Below are positions 52,535 through 60,406 of a stretch of 64,000 bases of DNA, piece by piece. The stretch spans positions 1,488,001-1,552,000 of the forward strand of contig NZ_NEVM01000001.1 of the NCBI RefSeq assembly GCF_002261225.1, read 5' to 3'. The stretch's first letter is position 1. Each line of letters opens with the position of its first letter. This DNA comes from Bordetella genomosp. 10 (lineage in GTDB: Bacteria > Pseudomonadota > Gammaproteobacteria > Burkholderiales > Burkholderiaceae_B). A program made the position numbers and the translations under genes. The notes beneath the pieces are model-generated. The model saw nothing but the letters and a program-made list of their open reading frames with translations, did no database searches and had not been told where the DNA came from.

Positions 52535-54442
52535 TCATGCTCCCTGCGGACGGATGGATGTCGCTGCCGATGTCGCTGCCGACGCCGGATCGGCGTCCGG
52601 CGCGTCGTGCTGCCGGGCCTGGCCTTGCAGGCTGCCGGCGTCCGCGCCCATGGCCGTCTGCGCCGTGCCGGCATAGATGGTGCGCACCAATTCCGATTCC
52701 ACCACTTCCTTGAAACTGCCCTGCATGACGATGCGGCCCTGGTGCAGCACGACGATGCGCGTGGCGACTTCCTGCACGAAGTCCAGGTCGTGTTCGACCA
52801 GCAGGCAGCACAGGCCATAGGTGTGCGCCAGCGACGACAGCACCTCGCCGATCTGCGTGCGTTCGGTCTTGGTCAGGCCCGCGGTGGGCTCGTCCAGCAG
52901 GATGACGCGCGGCTCCAGCGCCAGCACCATGGCCAGTTCCAGCGCCTGCTGCTCGCCGTGGGACAGGTTGCGCGTCACGGCGTCCAGCTTGCGGTCCAGG
53001 CCCGTGGTGCCCAGCACTTCCAGCGCGTAGTCCGGCAAGGCCAGGTCCGGCGCGCGTTTCAGCCAGGATTGCCTGGCGCGCAGCGTGGAGGCGATGCGCA
53101 GGCTTTCCGCCACCGTCAGCGTGTCGAACACGTTGGCGTTCTGGAACTTGCGGCCCAGCCCGAAGCGCACGCAGCGGTCCGGGGCGTGGCGGGCGATGTC
53201 GTGGCCGCATAGCTGCACGGCGCCCGCCGAGCGCTCCTGGCCGTCGCTGATGCAGCGCATCAGCGTGGTCTTGCCGGCGCCGTTCGGCCCGATCAGGCCC
53301 AGCAGCTCGCCGCCGTCGGCGCGCAGGTCTATGCCCTCCAGCACTTTCAGGCTGCCGAAATGCTTGGCGACGCCCTGCATGGCCAAGGCCGCCGCGGCCT
53401 GGGCGCCGGCGCCGGCCGCCACCGGCCGCGAACGCAGGGCCGGGGTGGGCGCCGCCGCCGCGCGCCGGCGCAGGGGCGCCAGCAGCAGGGGCAGCAAGCC
53501 GCGTGGCAGCAGCAGGATCACGGCGATGAATGCCACGCCCAGGATCAGTTGCCAGACGAACGGCATGCTGCCGCTCAAGTACGACGCGGCGACGTTGATC
53601 GCGATGGTGCCCGCGACCGGCCCCCAGATCGTGCCGCGGCCGCCCAGCGCCACCCAGATGATCAGCTCGGTGCCGAACACGAAGCCGGCCAGCTCGGGCG
53701 CGACCACGCCGCTGAACGCGCCGTAGCCGAAGCCCGCCGCGCTGGCCACCACGCCGCACACGACCAGCAGCGCGATGCGGATCCGGGCGGTGTTCATGCC
53801 AAGGTAGGCGCAGCGCGATTCGTTGTCGCGCAGCGCCACCAGCAGGCGGCCGCCGTCGCTGCGGACCACCACCCAGGCCAGCAGGGCGACGACGGACAGC
53901 GACAACGCCGCGATCACGTACCAGGCCTCCAGCGACAGGTCGAAGGTGTCGTAGCCCGTCAGCCCCGAGGACGAGCCGGTGAACGTGCCGCCGGACAAGG
54001 CCAGTTGCGTCAGCACGATGGGCAGCACCAGCGAAATCACCGTGGCGAAGAAGGGCGAGGCGCCGCGGTAGAACGACAGCCATCCGGTAATCGCCGCGAT
54101 GACGGCCGCCGCGCCCAGGGCGGCCGCGAACGCCAGCCAGGCCATGCCGGGCGAGAAACCCAGGTGCGTGAACACCAGGCCGGCGGCATACGCGCCCACG
54201 CCGAAGAACGCCGACTGGCCGAAGGTCAGGTAGCCGGTATAGCCCCACAGCAGGTCGACGGTGACGGCGGCGACCGCGAAGAACAGCGCCTTGATCAGGA
54301 CGTTCAGCAGATAGGTGTCGAACAGCCAGGGGCCGGCGACGGTCAGGACCAGGCAGATCGCCGCCAGCCAGCCCAGTTCGCCGGCGCGGCGCGCGCGGCG
54401 TGTGCGGAGGACCGCCGCATCGGAATGGGCGCGTTCAGTCAT
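52535..54442 (-). CDS. Fused LivM permease - LivG ATPase
   Basis: A single 635-residue polypeptide combining permease and ATPase, normally separate. The N-terminal half (about 1-325) is a LivM/UrtC-type membrane domain with about nine helices (LLWGYTGYLTFGQSAFFGVG, GGRGTIWGPVAGTIAINVAA). A Pro/Ala-rich linker (about 330-355) joins the LivG/UrtD-type ATPase: Walker A LIGPNGAGKTTLMRCISDGQ, FGLGRKFQNANVFDTLTVAE, signature LSHGEQQALEL and Walker B RVILLDEPTAGLTKTE. A tail of about 40 residues after SELVRTIYAG is low-complexity. Overlaps livH by eight bases. Confidence 0.94.
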   Translation of the reverse strand: MTERAHSDAAVLRTRRARRAGELGWLAAICLVLTVAGPWLFDTYLLNVLIKALFFAVAAVTVDLLWGYTGYLTFGQSAFFGVGAYAAGLVFTHLGFSPGMAWLAFAAALGAAAVIAAITGWLSFYRGASPFFATVISLVLPIVLTQLALSGGTFTGSSSGLTGYDTFDLSLEAWYVIAALSLSVVALLAWVVVRSDGGRLLVALRDNESRCAYLGMNTARIRIALLVVCGVVASAAGFGYGAFSGVVAPELAGFVFGTELIIWVALGGRGTIWGPVAGTIAINVAASYLSGSMPFVWQLILGVAFIAVILLLPRGLLPLLLAPLRRRAAAAPTPALRSRPVAAGAGAQAAAALAMQGVAKHFGSLKVLEGIDLRADGGELLGLIGPNGAGKTTLMRCISDGQERSAGAVQLCGHDIARHAPDRCVRFGLGRKFQNANVFDTLTVAESLRIASTLRARQSWLKRAPDLALPDYALEVLGTTGLDRKLDAVTRNLSHGEQQALELAMVLALEPRVILLDEPTAGLTKTERTQIGEVLSSLAHTYGLCCLLVEHDLDFVQEVATRIVVLHQGRIVMQGSFKEVVESELVRTIYAGTAQTAMGADAGSLQGQARQHDAPDADPASAATSAATSIRPQGA

Positions 54443-55268
54443 GGGCGAATCCTTTGGGTCGTATGCGCAAGGTCAGCGCGGCCAGCACGGCGATGGTGAC
54501 GCCGCCCAGGATGGGGCTGACGAAGGTGCTGACGGCGACCTGGGCGGCGCCGAACACCACGCAGGTCAGCAGCAGGCTGGCCATGGAATGGCCCGACACC
54601 ATCACCAGCATGAAGGCGCTGATCAGCCACGGCAGGCCCATGTTCGGATCCACGCTGGACAGCGGCGTGATCAACGCGCCCGCCAGCGCGCCCAGGCCCG
54701 CGCCCAGGCTGAAGGTCAGGAAGCGGATGCGTTCGGAATGGATGCCCAGCCCCTTGGCCAGGTCCTCGTTCATGATGACGGCGCGGGTCTTCACGCCGAA
54801 GCGCGTGCCGTTCAGCAAGCCCGTCATGAGCAGGCACAGGGCCACCGCGATCGGGATCAGCAGCAGCCGGTAGGCGGAATACTCGGTGCCCAGCACCGAC
54901 AGCGCGCCCCGCACCGGCGAATCCACGAACTGGACTTCGCGGCCGAAGCCGATGGTGATGACCTGGCCGATGACGATGCCCAGGCCCCAGGTGGCCAGGA
55001 TGGCGTCCAGCGGACGCTTGTACAGCGGACGCACGATCAGCCACTCGACCAGCATGCCCGTGACCACCCCCACGCCCAGCGCCAGCGGCAGGCCGATCCA
55101 GGGGTCCAGGCCCAGGCGCGTCGTCACGAAGCTGGCGTAGCTGCCCAGCGTGATGATGGCGCCGTGGGCGAAATTGACGATCTTCATGACCCCGAAGATC
55201 ATCATTAAGCCGGCGGTGACGATGTACAGCATCGCCGCGGTGCTGAGAATGTCCAGCAACATACCCAT
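54435..55268 (-). CDS. ABC transporter permease, LivH/UrtB type
   Basis: Membrane subunit of the amide/urea-type uptake system, 277 residues. The ATG at 55268 has GGGAGA upstream and begins MGMLLDILSTAAMLYIVTAG. Family motifs: MIFGVMKIVNFAHGAIITLG, YKRPLDAILATWGLGIVIGQ, LAKGLGIHSERIRFLTFSLG and the C-terminal FVSPILGGVTIAVLAALTLR. About eight helices. Forms the membrane channel with the LivM half of the fusion protein. Confidence 0.95.
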   Translation of the reverse strand: MGMLLDILSTAAMLYIVTAGLMMIFGVMKIVNFAHGAIITLGSYASFVTTRLGLDPWIGLPLALGVGVVTGMLVEWLIVRPLYKRPLDAILATWGLGIVIGQVITIGFGREVQFVDSPVRGALSVLGTEYSAYRLLLIPIAVALCLLMTGLLNGTRFGVKTRAVIMNEDLAKGLGIHSERIRFLTFSLGAGLGALAGALITPLSSVDPNMGLPWLISAFMLVMVSGHSMASLLLTCVVFGAAQVAVSTFVSPILGGVTIAVLAALTLRIRPKGFAHD

Positions 55269-55368
55269 GGTGTTCTCCCGCGCGGCGGTTCCGCGGCGGG
55301 GCGGCCGGCGGCGCACGATGCGCCCGGCCGGCCCCGCCCGCGGTATGCCGCGTCCAGTCTGGCGATGC

Positions 55369-56547
55369 TTACTTCAGGTTCGGGCACTGCGCGCCCGGAT
55401 CGACCTTGTCGAAGGTTTGCAGGATCTTGATCGACCCGTCGGCCTGCACCTGGCCCAGGCGCATCGACAGCGCGGCGTGGCGCTGCCGGTTCATCTGCAC
55501 CGGACCGCGCGGGCCGTCGAAGGAGACCTGGCTCAGGGCGTCCACGACCTTCTGGCCGTCCACGCCGCCGGCTTTTTCCACCGCCGCCTTGTAGAGGAAA
55601 AAGCCTTCGTATTGCGGCTCGGACAGTTCGTTGGCGGTCTTGGCGTCGTTGCCGAACTTCGCCTTCAGGCCATCCAGGTATTTCTTGTTGGCGGCGTTGT
55701 CGATGCCGGTGAGGTAGGAGGCCGACATATACATGCCGGTCGCGGTGTCGCCCATGGTCTTGGCCGTGCCTTCGTCGATGGCCAGGTTGCCGTAGGGCAT
55801 GGTCAGGCCCGCGGCCTTGATCTGCTTGGCCAGGCTGACGTTCGGGCCGCCGCCGGCGGTGGAGCTGATCAAGGCGTCGGGCTGGGCCGAGCGGATCTTG
55901 GAAATCACCGTGGTCCAGTCGTTGCCGTCCATGGGCAGGTATTCCTCGCCCACGACCTTGCCGCCTTGTTTTTCGATGTACTTGCGCGTGAAGTCCAGCA
56001 TGCCGCGGCCGAAGGCGTAGTCGCTGCCCACCAGGAAGAAGGTCTTGGCTTTCTGTTCCTTCATGAAGTGGTCGACGATGGGCGCGACCTGCTGCTCGGG
56101 CACCCAGCCGTTGACGTGCATCCACCGGTTGCACGAACGTCCTTCGTAGAACGACGTGTAGATGTACGGCACCTTGCCGCGGTTCACGATGGGCAGCGCG
56201 GCGTTGCGGGCGGCGCTGGTTTCCATGGCGATGATGGCGTCGACCTTTTTCTGGAACACCAGCGTGTCGTAGGCTTTCTGCGCGCCCACGGCGCCCGAGC
56301 CGTCGTCGGCGATTTCCAGTTCGACCTTGCGGCCCAGGATGCCGCCGGCGGCGTTGATTTCGTCCACGGCCAGTTGCGAGGATTGCACCACCGCGGGCGC
56401 CACCACGCTGTTGGCGCCGGACAGTCCGACCGGCACGCCTATGCGTATGGGGTCGGCGGCTTGGGCGGCGGGCATTATGGCGGCATAGGCCGCGGCGAGG
56501 GCGGCGGCCGTGACGCCGGCGCGTAGTAGACGGGATACGGATTTCAT
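55369..56547 (-). CDS. Periplasmic amide/urea/branched-chain-type binding protein
   Basis: Substrate receptor of the neighbouring ABC transporter, 392 residues, with a perfect AAGGAG before the ATG at 56547. Signal peptide MKSVSRLLRAGVTAAALAAA, cleavage near MPAAQA. Motifs: IRIGVPVGLSGANSVVAPAV, LAVDEINAAGGILGRKVELE, IYTSFYEGRSCNRWMHVNG, FFLVGSDYAFGRGMLDFTRK and EEYLPMDGNDWTTVISKIRS. It resembles UrtA/AmiC-type receptors more than LivJ. With a nitrilase upstream and AmiC/AmiR downstream, the ligand is probably a short amide, nitrile or urea derivative. Confidence 0.93.
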   Translation of the reverse strand: MKSVSRLLRAGVTAAALAAAYAAIMPAAQAADPIRIGVPVGLSGANSVVAPAVVQSSQLAVDEINAAGGILGRKVELEIADDGSGAVGAQKAYDTLVFQKKVDAIIAMETSAARNAALPIVNRGKVPYIYTSFYEGRSCNRWMHVNGWVPEQQVAPIVDHFMKEQKAKTFFLVGSDYAFGRGMLDFTRKYIEKQGGKVVGEEYLPMDGNDWTTVISKIRSAQPDALISSTAGGGPNVSLAKQIKAAGLTMPYGNLAIDEGTAKTMGDTATGMYMSASYLTGIDNAANKKYLDGLKAKFGNDAKTANELSEPQYEGFFLYKAAVEKAGGVDGQKVVDALSQVSFDGPRGPVQMNRQRHAALSMRLGQVQADGSIKILQTFDKVDPGAQCPNLK

Positions 56548-56681
56548 GGGGTTTCTCCTTGGGGGGGCCGGCAAGGCGCCTGGTTTTGCGTTGAGGGTGG
56601 TCTGGGGACGGCGGGGCTGGAACGTGGTTGTCGTGGGTTGCGCGATTGCGGGTGTGGGTACTGGTGCTGGTGCAGGCGTGG

Positions 56682-57584
56682 TCAGCGCGCCAGGCGGGGG
56701 TAGCCGCTGCCCAGCATGAGGTCGTACACGTCGCCGCGGCGGTCGCGCAGCACGTGGTTGAACGCATTGAGCTGTCGTCCGTGACGGGCTTGTTTCAGGT
56801 TCACGGCGGCGATCAGGATTTCTTCCTGGTCGTGGCTGGCGGGACCGGCGACGATCCATCCCTGCGATCCCGCGATCAGGCTGCGGCCCACGAAGGGCTG
56901 CCCGCGTTCCACGCCGACGCGATCGGCGCAGGCGATGGTCAGGCCATTGCTGTGCGCTGCCGCGATGGCCAGCGAATGCGCCATGGCCGGGCCGTCCGGC
57001 GTCTGCCCGGGCATGGGCACCCAGTTCGTCGGCACGGCCACGATGTCCGCGCCCTGCATGGCCTGAAGGCGGAACACCTCGGGAAACCAGCCGTCGTAGC
57101 AGATGGCTACGGCCAGCTTGCCGATCTCGGTGTCGAACACGGGCAGGCCCAGGTTGCCGGCTTCGAAGAACAGGTTCTCGTCGCCCCACAGGTGCAGCTT
57201 GCGGTAGGTGCCCAGATAGCCCCGCGGGCCGGCGACGATGGCGGCGTTGTACAGCTTGTCGCCGTCGCGTTCGGTGATGCCGGCCACCAGGAAGATGCCC
57301 AGGCGCTGGGCCAGCGCGATCCAGGCCTGCGAGGACGGGCCCGTGGGCACGGGTTCGGCCAGCGCATGGGCTTCGTCGCGGCTGGCGAACATATAGCCGG
57401 TGTTGGCCAGCTCGGGCAGCACCACCAGCTTGGCGCCGCGCGCGGCGGCTTCTTCGATCAGCGCCGTCGAACGCGCCAGATTGGCCGCCACGTCGCCCAT
57501 GACGGGGTGCATCTGCACGCAGGCAATGAGGGTGTCCGGATACGCCGGCATGCCGGCATCATGACCGGCGGAAGGATTGTTCAT
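56682..57584 (-). CDS. Nitrilase/aliphatic amidase-family hydrolase
   Basis: Carbon-nitrogen hydrolase of 300 residues; GGAGA lies before the ATG at 57584. The catalytic triad is clear: Glu58 in LVVLPELANTGY, Lys129 in LGTYRKLHLWGDE and Cys162 in LAVAICYDGWFPEVFRL. Substrate-pocket residues around NWVPMPGQTPDGPAMAHSLA are typical of the amidase branches rather than strict nitrilases. Cytoplasmic. First gene after the terminator-bearing leader (57681-57792) and therefore the expected target of the AmiR-like antiterminator; the transporter genes follow. It probably releases ammonia from the imported amide or nitrile. Confidence 0.93.
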   Translation of the reverse strand: MNNPSAGHDAGMPAYPDTLIACVQMHPVMGDVAANLARSTALIEEAAARGAKLVVLPELANTGYMFASRDEAHALAEPVPTGPSSQAWIALAQRLGIFLVAGITERDGDKLYNAAIVAGPRGYLGTYRKLHLWGDENLFFEAGNLGLPVFDTEIGKLAVAICYDGWFPEVFRLQAMQGADIVAVPTNWVPMPGQTPDGPAMAHSLAIAAAHSNGLTIACADRVGVERGQPFVGRSLIAGSQGWIVAGPASHDQEEILIAAVNLKQARHGRQLNAFNHVLRDRRGDVYDLMLGSGYPRLAR

Positions 57585-57604
57585 TCGATCTCCAAAAAAC
57601 GAAA

Positions 57605-57680
57605 ATGCCCCCACGCTGCGCGACTGACGCCGCTTGCTGCCCCCCGAGGGGGCTGTTTGCCTTGGGGCGGCCCGGCGGCA
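57605..57680. repeat. Intergenic palindromic element (REP-like)
   Basis: Contains CCCCCACGCTGCGCG (from 57608), a C/G hairpin GCCCCCC-GA-GGGGGC (57639-57653) and GGGGCGGCCCGGCGG (from 57664). A similar combination in the opposite orientation is at 9064-9140. It lies between the leader terminator and the nitrilase start, in the 5' untranslated region. Confidence 0.45.
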
Positions 57681-57725
57681 AACAAAAAGCCCTCGACCAC
57701 GCATATGCGTGAAAGTCGAGGGCTT
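57681..57725 (-). terminator. Leader terminator upstream of the nitrilase gene
   Basis: On the minus strand the arm AAGCCCTCGAC (57725-57715) pairs with GTCGAGGGCT (57697-57688), enclosing the perfect palindrome CACGCATATGCGTG (57698-57711), and is followed by five T, G and three T (57688-57681). This is a strong intrinsic terminator about 100 bases ahead of the nitrilase start, where no upstream minus-strand gene other than the 57864 transporter ends. It is best read as an attenuator in the operon leader. Confidence 0.82.
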
Positions 57726-57747
57726 CTATAGCCAACTGAATGTGGAT

Positions 57748-57792
57748 GCGGCAATTATTGCCGCGAACCTGGGCGCCATGCTGCGCGCAGGT
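57748..57792 (-). promoter_or_regulatory. Paired leader hairpins, candidate ANTAR target
   Basis: Reading the minus strand, the first stem-loop (57792-57767) has ten-base arms with one mismatch around the six-base loop AGCATG. The second (57764-57748) has eight-base arms (GCGGCAAT/ATTGCCGC), opening to a five- to seven-base loop. The terminator follows 22 bases later. ANTAR proteins bind two such hairpins with six-base loops having A at position 1 and G at position 4; loop 1 has the A but not the G, so the match is partial. Confidence 0.5.
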
Positions 57793-57863
57793 CAATCATG
57801 GAGCGAAGTCTAGGGGCCTGGATTGCAAGGGGTCAATACAGGCTAACCCGAAGTTCGACCGTC

Positions 57864-59039
57864 CTACACCGCCGCCGGCGTGGGCCGCCGGCGGCTGACC
57901 GCGGCAATGCGCCGCGCGGCCAGCTCGGCGACGACGAGGGCCACGGCGAGCAGGGCGGCGGCGACATACTCCAGATATTGCGCGCCGGCGGCCGCGATGG
58001 TGCCCGCGCCGATGACCCCGGCGGCCGAGACGCCGATATAGGTGCAGGCGGTGTTCAAGCCCAGCAGCACGGGCGCGATGGCCGGCGCCATCGTAACCAG
58101 CCGGTGCTGCTGCGGGACCAGCACCCCCCAGCCCGCGCCGCCCCAGATCGCGATCGCCAATGCCGCCGTCCAGGGATTGCCCGTCGTCCAGGGAAACACG
58201 GCGATATCGATGACCAGCACGGTCAGCATCGACAACAGCACCTTGCGCGAACCCACGGTGTCGATCAGGCGTCCCGCCACCAGGTTCGTGGCGGTGCCGG
58301 CCGCGCCCCAGATCACCAGCAGTGTGCCCAGCATGGCGGCGCTGCCGCCGATGACCGGCTTGAAGACGACGGAGAAGTACGTATAGACCGTGAACAGCCC
58401 GCTCATCGCCAGCATCGTCGTGGCCAGGGTCAGGCCGACCCGGCGGTCGGCGAGCGGCGCCAGGCGCTGGCGCAGCGTGACGGCCGGCGGCAGCGGCAGT
58501 TCCGGCAGCAGGATCCACACGCCCACGCCGGCCACCGCGCCCAGCAGCGACACGAAGCCCATCGTCCAGCGCCAGTCGCCCAGCCCGCCTATCAGCGCGC
58601 CGATGGGCGAGCCCAGGGCCGTGGCGGCGGTAAGGCCCGCGACCACGATGGAGAGCGCCCAGCCGCGGCGCTCGGGCGGCACCAGCATCGTGCCCGCGCC
58701 AGTGGCGGTCGGCGAGAACATCGCCGCGCCCAGGCCGGCGAGCACGCGGGTCAGCAGCGCCAGGCCGAAGGTGGGCGCCCACGCCGTGCCCAGATTGGCC
58801 GCCACGAAGATGGAGAGCCCGGCCAGCATCAAGCGCTTGCGCGGAACGGCGGCCGCCAAGGCGGCGATGGTGGGCGCCAGCAATGCATAGGCGATGGCGT
58901 AGGTGGTGGTCATCTGCCCGGCGGCGCCGATGCCCACGCCGTAGGAACTGGCCAATTGGGGCAGGATGCCCGCGACGACAAAACTGTCGGTTCCCAGGGC
59001 GAACATGCCCAGGGCGAGCACGAGGAGGCGGCGATCCAT
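57864..59039 (-). CDS. MFS transporter, DHA1 family
   Basis: A 391-residue, 12-helix drug/metabolite exporter of the AraJ/YdhP-like DHA1 group. It starts MDRRLLVLALGMFALGTDSF with the family's helix-1 motif, followed by MTTTYAIAYALLAPTIAALA, AVPRKRLMLAGLSIFVAANL at loop 2-3, LTRVLAGLGAAMFSPTATGA in helix 4 and LTAATALGSPIGALIGGLGD in helix 5. The ATG is preceded by AGGA. Divergent from an HxlR regulator with clear palindromes between, so it is likely induced by an electrophile or drug. Not obviously related to the nitrilase operon downstream. Confidence 0.93.
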   Translation of the reverse strand: MDRRLLVLALGMFALGTDSFVVAGILPQLASSYGVGIGAAGQMTTTYAIAYALLAPTIAALAAAVPRKRLMLAGLSIFVAANLGTAWAPTFGLALLTRVLAGLGAAMFSPTATGAGTMLVPPERRGWALSIVVAGLTAATALGSPIGALIGGLGDWRWTMGFVSLLGAVAGVGVWILLPELPLPPAVTLRQRLAPLADRRVGLTLATTMLAMSGLFTVYTYFSVVFKPVIGGSAAMLGTLLVIWGAAGTATNLVAGRLIDTVGSRKVLLSMLTVLVIDIAVFPWTTGNPWTAALAIAIWGGAGWGVLVPQQHRLVTMAPAIAPVLLGLNTACTYIGVSAAGVIGAGTIAAAGAQYLEYVAAALLAVALVVAELAARRIAAVSRRRPTPAAV

Positions 59040-59051
59040 GACGGAGATCCT

Positions 59052-59143
59052 TTGTGCGGTCGCACAATAAGTTTCGTCACGAAACTATAAACATTAGGGT
59101 TTCGTGATGCAACTGTTCTGGCATGGAAAGTTGTGTCATGAAA
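59052..59143. promoter_or_regulatory. Palindromes between MFS and HxlR genes
   Basis: Three elements lie in this 126-base divergent gap: TTGTGCG-GT-CGCACAA (59052-59067), GTTTCGT-C-ACGAAAC (59071-59085, perfect), and an inverted pair TTTCGTGA (59100-59107) / TCATGAAA (59136-59143) repeating the half-site of the second. The shared TTTCGTGA half-site is a good candidate operator for the HxlR protein. Confidence 0.65.
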
Positions 59144-59165
59144 CCTTGGGTGGTAAAAAAACGCC

Positions 59166-59699
59166 ATGTACCGAAAACGCTTTACCGCCATGAATTGCTC
59201 GATCGCCCGCGCCCTCGAAGAGGTGGGCGAGTGGTGGAGCTTGCTCATCGTGCGGGAATGCGGCCAGGGCACCGCGCGCTTCGACGAATTCCAGAGCCAC
59301 CTGGGCATCGCGCGCAACGTGCTGGCCGCGCGCCTGGACCGGCTCATCGAACTCGGCATCGTCGAGCGCTTTCCCCTGGAGGGCCGGGCCAATACGGAGG
59401 GCTACCGCCTGACGCCCAAGGGCGACGCCCTGTTTCCGGTGCTGGTGGCGCTGAAGCAGTGGGGGGACGATTGGCTGGACGGCACCTGCCGTCAGCGCCT
59501 TGAACTGGTGGAGGAAGGCACCGGGAAACCGGTGGAAAAAATCACCGTCCATGCCGCCGGGGGGCGACCGCTGTCCCGGCAGGACATCCGGTACTTGCCC
59601 GGGCCGGACGCGACGGAAGATACGCTGGAATTGATAGAGCGCCGGAACCGGCGGGTGCTGGGCGATCCGCCCGCGCGGGAGGGCGACGACCGGGCATGA
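59166..59699 (+). CDS. HxlR-family transcriptional regulator
   Basis: A 177-residue winged-helix regulator. The HxlR core (about 8-105) reads MNCSIARALEEVGEWWSLLI, RECGQGTARFDEFQSHLGIA, RNVLAARLDRLIELGIVERF and TEGYRLTPKGDALFPVLVAL. Cys11 and Cys32 are in positions often used for redox or electrophile sensing in this family. A C-terminal extension of about 55 residues (VEKITVHAAGGRPLSRQDIR) may be a second small domain. Divergent from the MFS gene. The YceI gene begins 59 bases downstream and may be co-transcribed. Confidence 0.92.
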   Translation: MYRKRFTAMNCSIARALEEVGEWWSLLIVRECGQGTARFDEFQSHLGIARNVLAARLDRLIELGIVERFPLEGRANTEGYRLTPKGDALFPVLVALKQWGDDWLDGTCRQRLELVEEGTGKPVEKITVHAAGGRPLSRQDIRYLPGPDATEDTLELIERRNRRVLGDPPAREGDDRA

Positions 59700-59758
59700 C
59701 GACCGTGGCGCGGAGCGGGTCCGCCGCCACGGAACACATCAATCAGACGGGAGCGAAA

Positions 59759-60334
59759 ATGAAAAAGCTGTATGCCAGCCTTTTGGGCGCCTTTGCCCTG
59801 GCCGCGGCGGCGCAAGCCGAGCCGGTGACTTACCAACTGGATCCGGACCACACCTATCCCAGCTTCGAGACCGACCACTTCAACGGCGCCTCCATCTGGC
59901 GCGGGAAATTCAAGAAGACCAGCGGCACGGTGGTGCTCGACGCCAAGGCGGGCAAGGGCAGCATCGACGTCGCTGTCGACATGACGTCGATCGACATCGG
60001 CCACGACGAGCTGGACGAGCACCTGCGTTCCGACAAGTTCTTCGACGTCGCCCGCTTTCCGCAGGCCACCTTCAAGAGCCAGGACGTCACCTTCAAGAAC
60101 GGCCGGCCGGTCAGCGCCCGCGGGCAATTCACCTTGCACGGCGTCACGCATCCGCTGACGCTGACCATCGTCTCCTTCAAGTGCTATCAGAACCCCATGC
60201 TGAAGAAGGAGGTCTGCGGCACGGAGTCCACCGCGCGTTTCGACCGCGATGCCTATGGCGTGGGCTTCGGCAAGGACTACGGTTTCAAGATGGAGACCGT
60301 GCTGCACATCCAGGCGGAAGGCATCCGCCAGTAA
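59759..60334 (+). CDS. YceI-family periplasmic lipid-binding protein
   Basis: A 191-residue exported lipocalin-like protein; the ATG at 59759 follows GGGAG and starts the signal MKKLYASLLGAFALAAAAQA. Mature motifs: YQLDPDHTYPSFETDHFNGA, SIWRGKFKKTSGTVVLDAKA, DVAVDMTSIDIGHDELDEHL, RFPQATFKSQDVTFKNGRP and GQFTLHGVTHPLTLTIVSFK. Members bind polyisoprenoid or amide lipids in a beta-barrel. Two Cys (KCYQNP, KEVCGTE) could form a disulfide. The frame from 59696 overlaps the HxlR gene and was not used. Confidence 0.94.
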   Translation: MKKLYASLLGAFALAAAAQAEPVTYQLDPDHTYPSFETDHFNGASIWRGKFKKTSGTVVLDAKAGKGSIDVAVDMTSIDIGHDELDEHLRSDKFFDVARFPQATFKSQDVTFKNGRPVSARGQFTLHGVTHPLTLTIVSFKCYQNPMLKKEVCGTESTARFDRDAYGVGFGKDYGFKMETVLHIQAEGIRQ

Positions 60335-60343
60335 AGCGGGGGC

Positions 60344-60367
60344 AGGGCGTGGCGCCACGCCCTGCCA
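60344..60367. terminator. Perfect 24-bp palindrome between convergent genes
   Basis: GCAGGGCGTGGC (60344-60355) is directly followed by its reverse complement (60356-60367). It lies just after the yceI stop and before the convergent aas-like stop. There is no T-run on either side, so it may act as a hairpin helping Rho-type or 3'-end protection rather than as a classical intrinsic terminator. Confidence 0.45.
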
Positions 60368-60406
60368 TCGTGGGGGCCAGGTTCGGCCTTTCCGGCCTTT
60401 CTGGAA

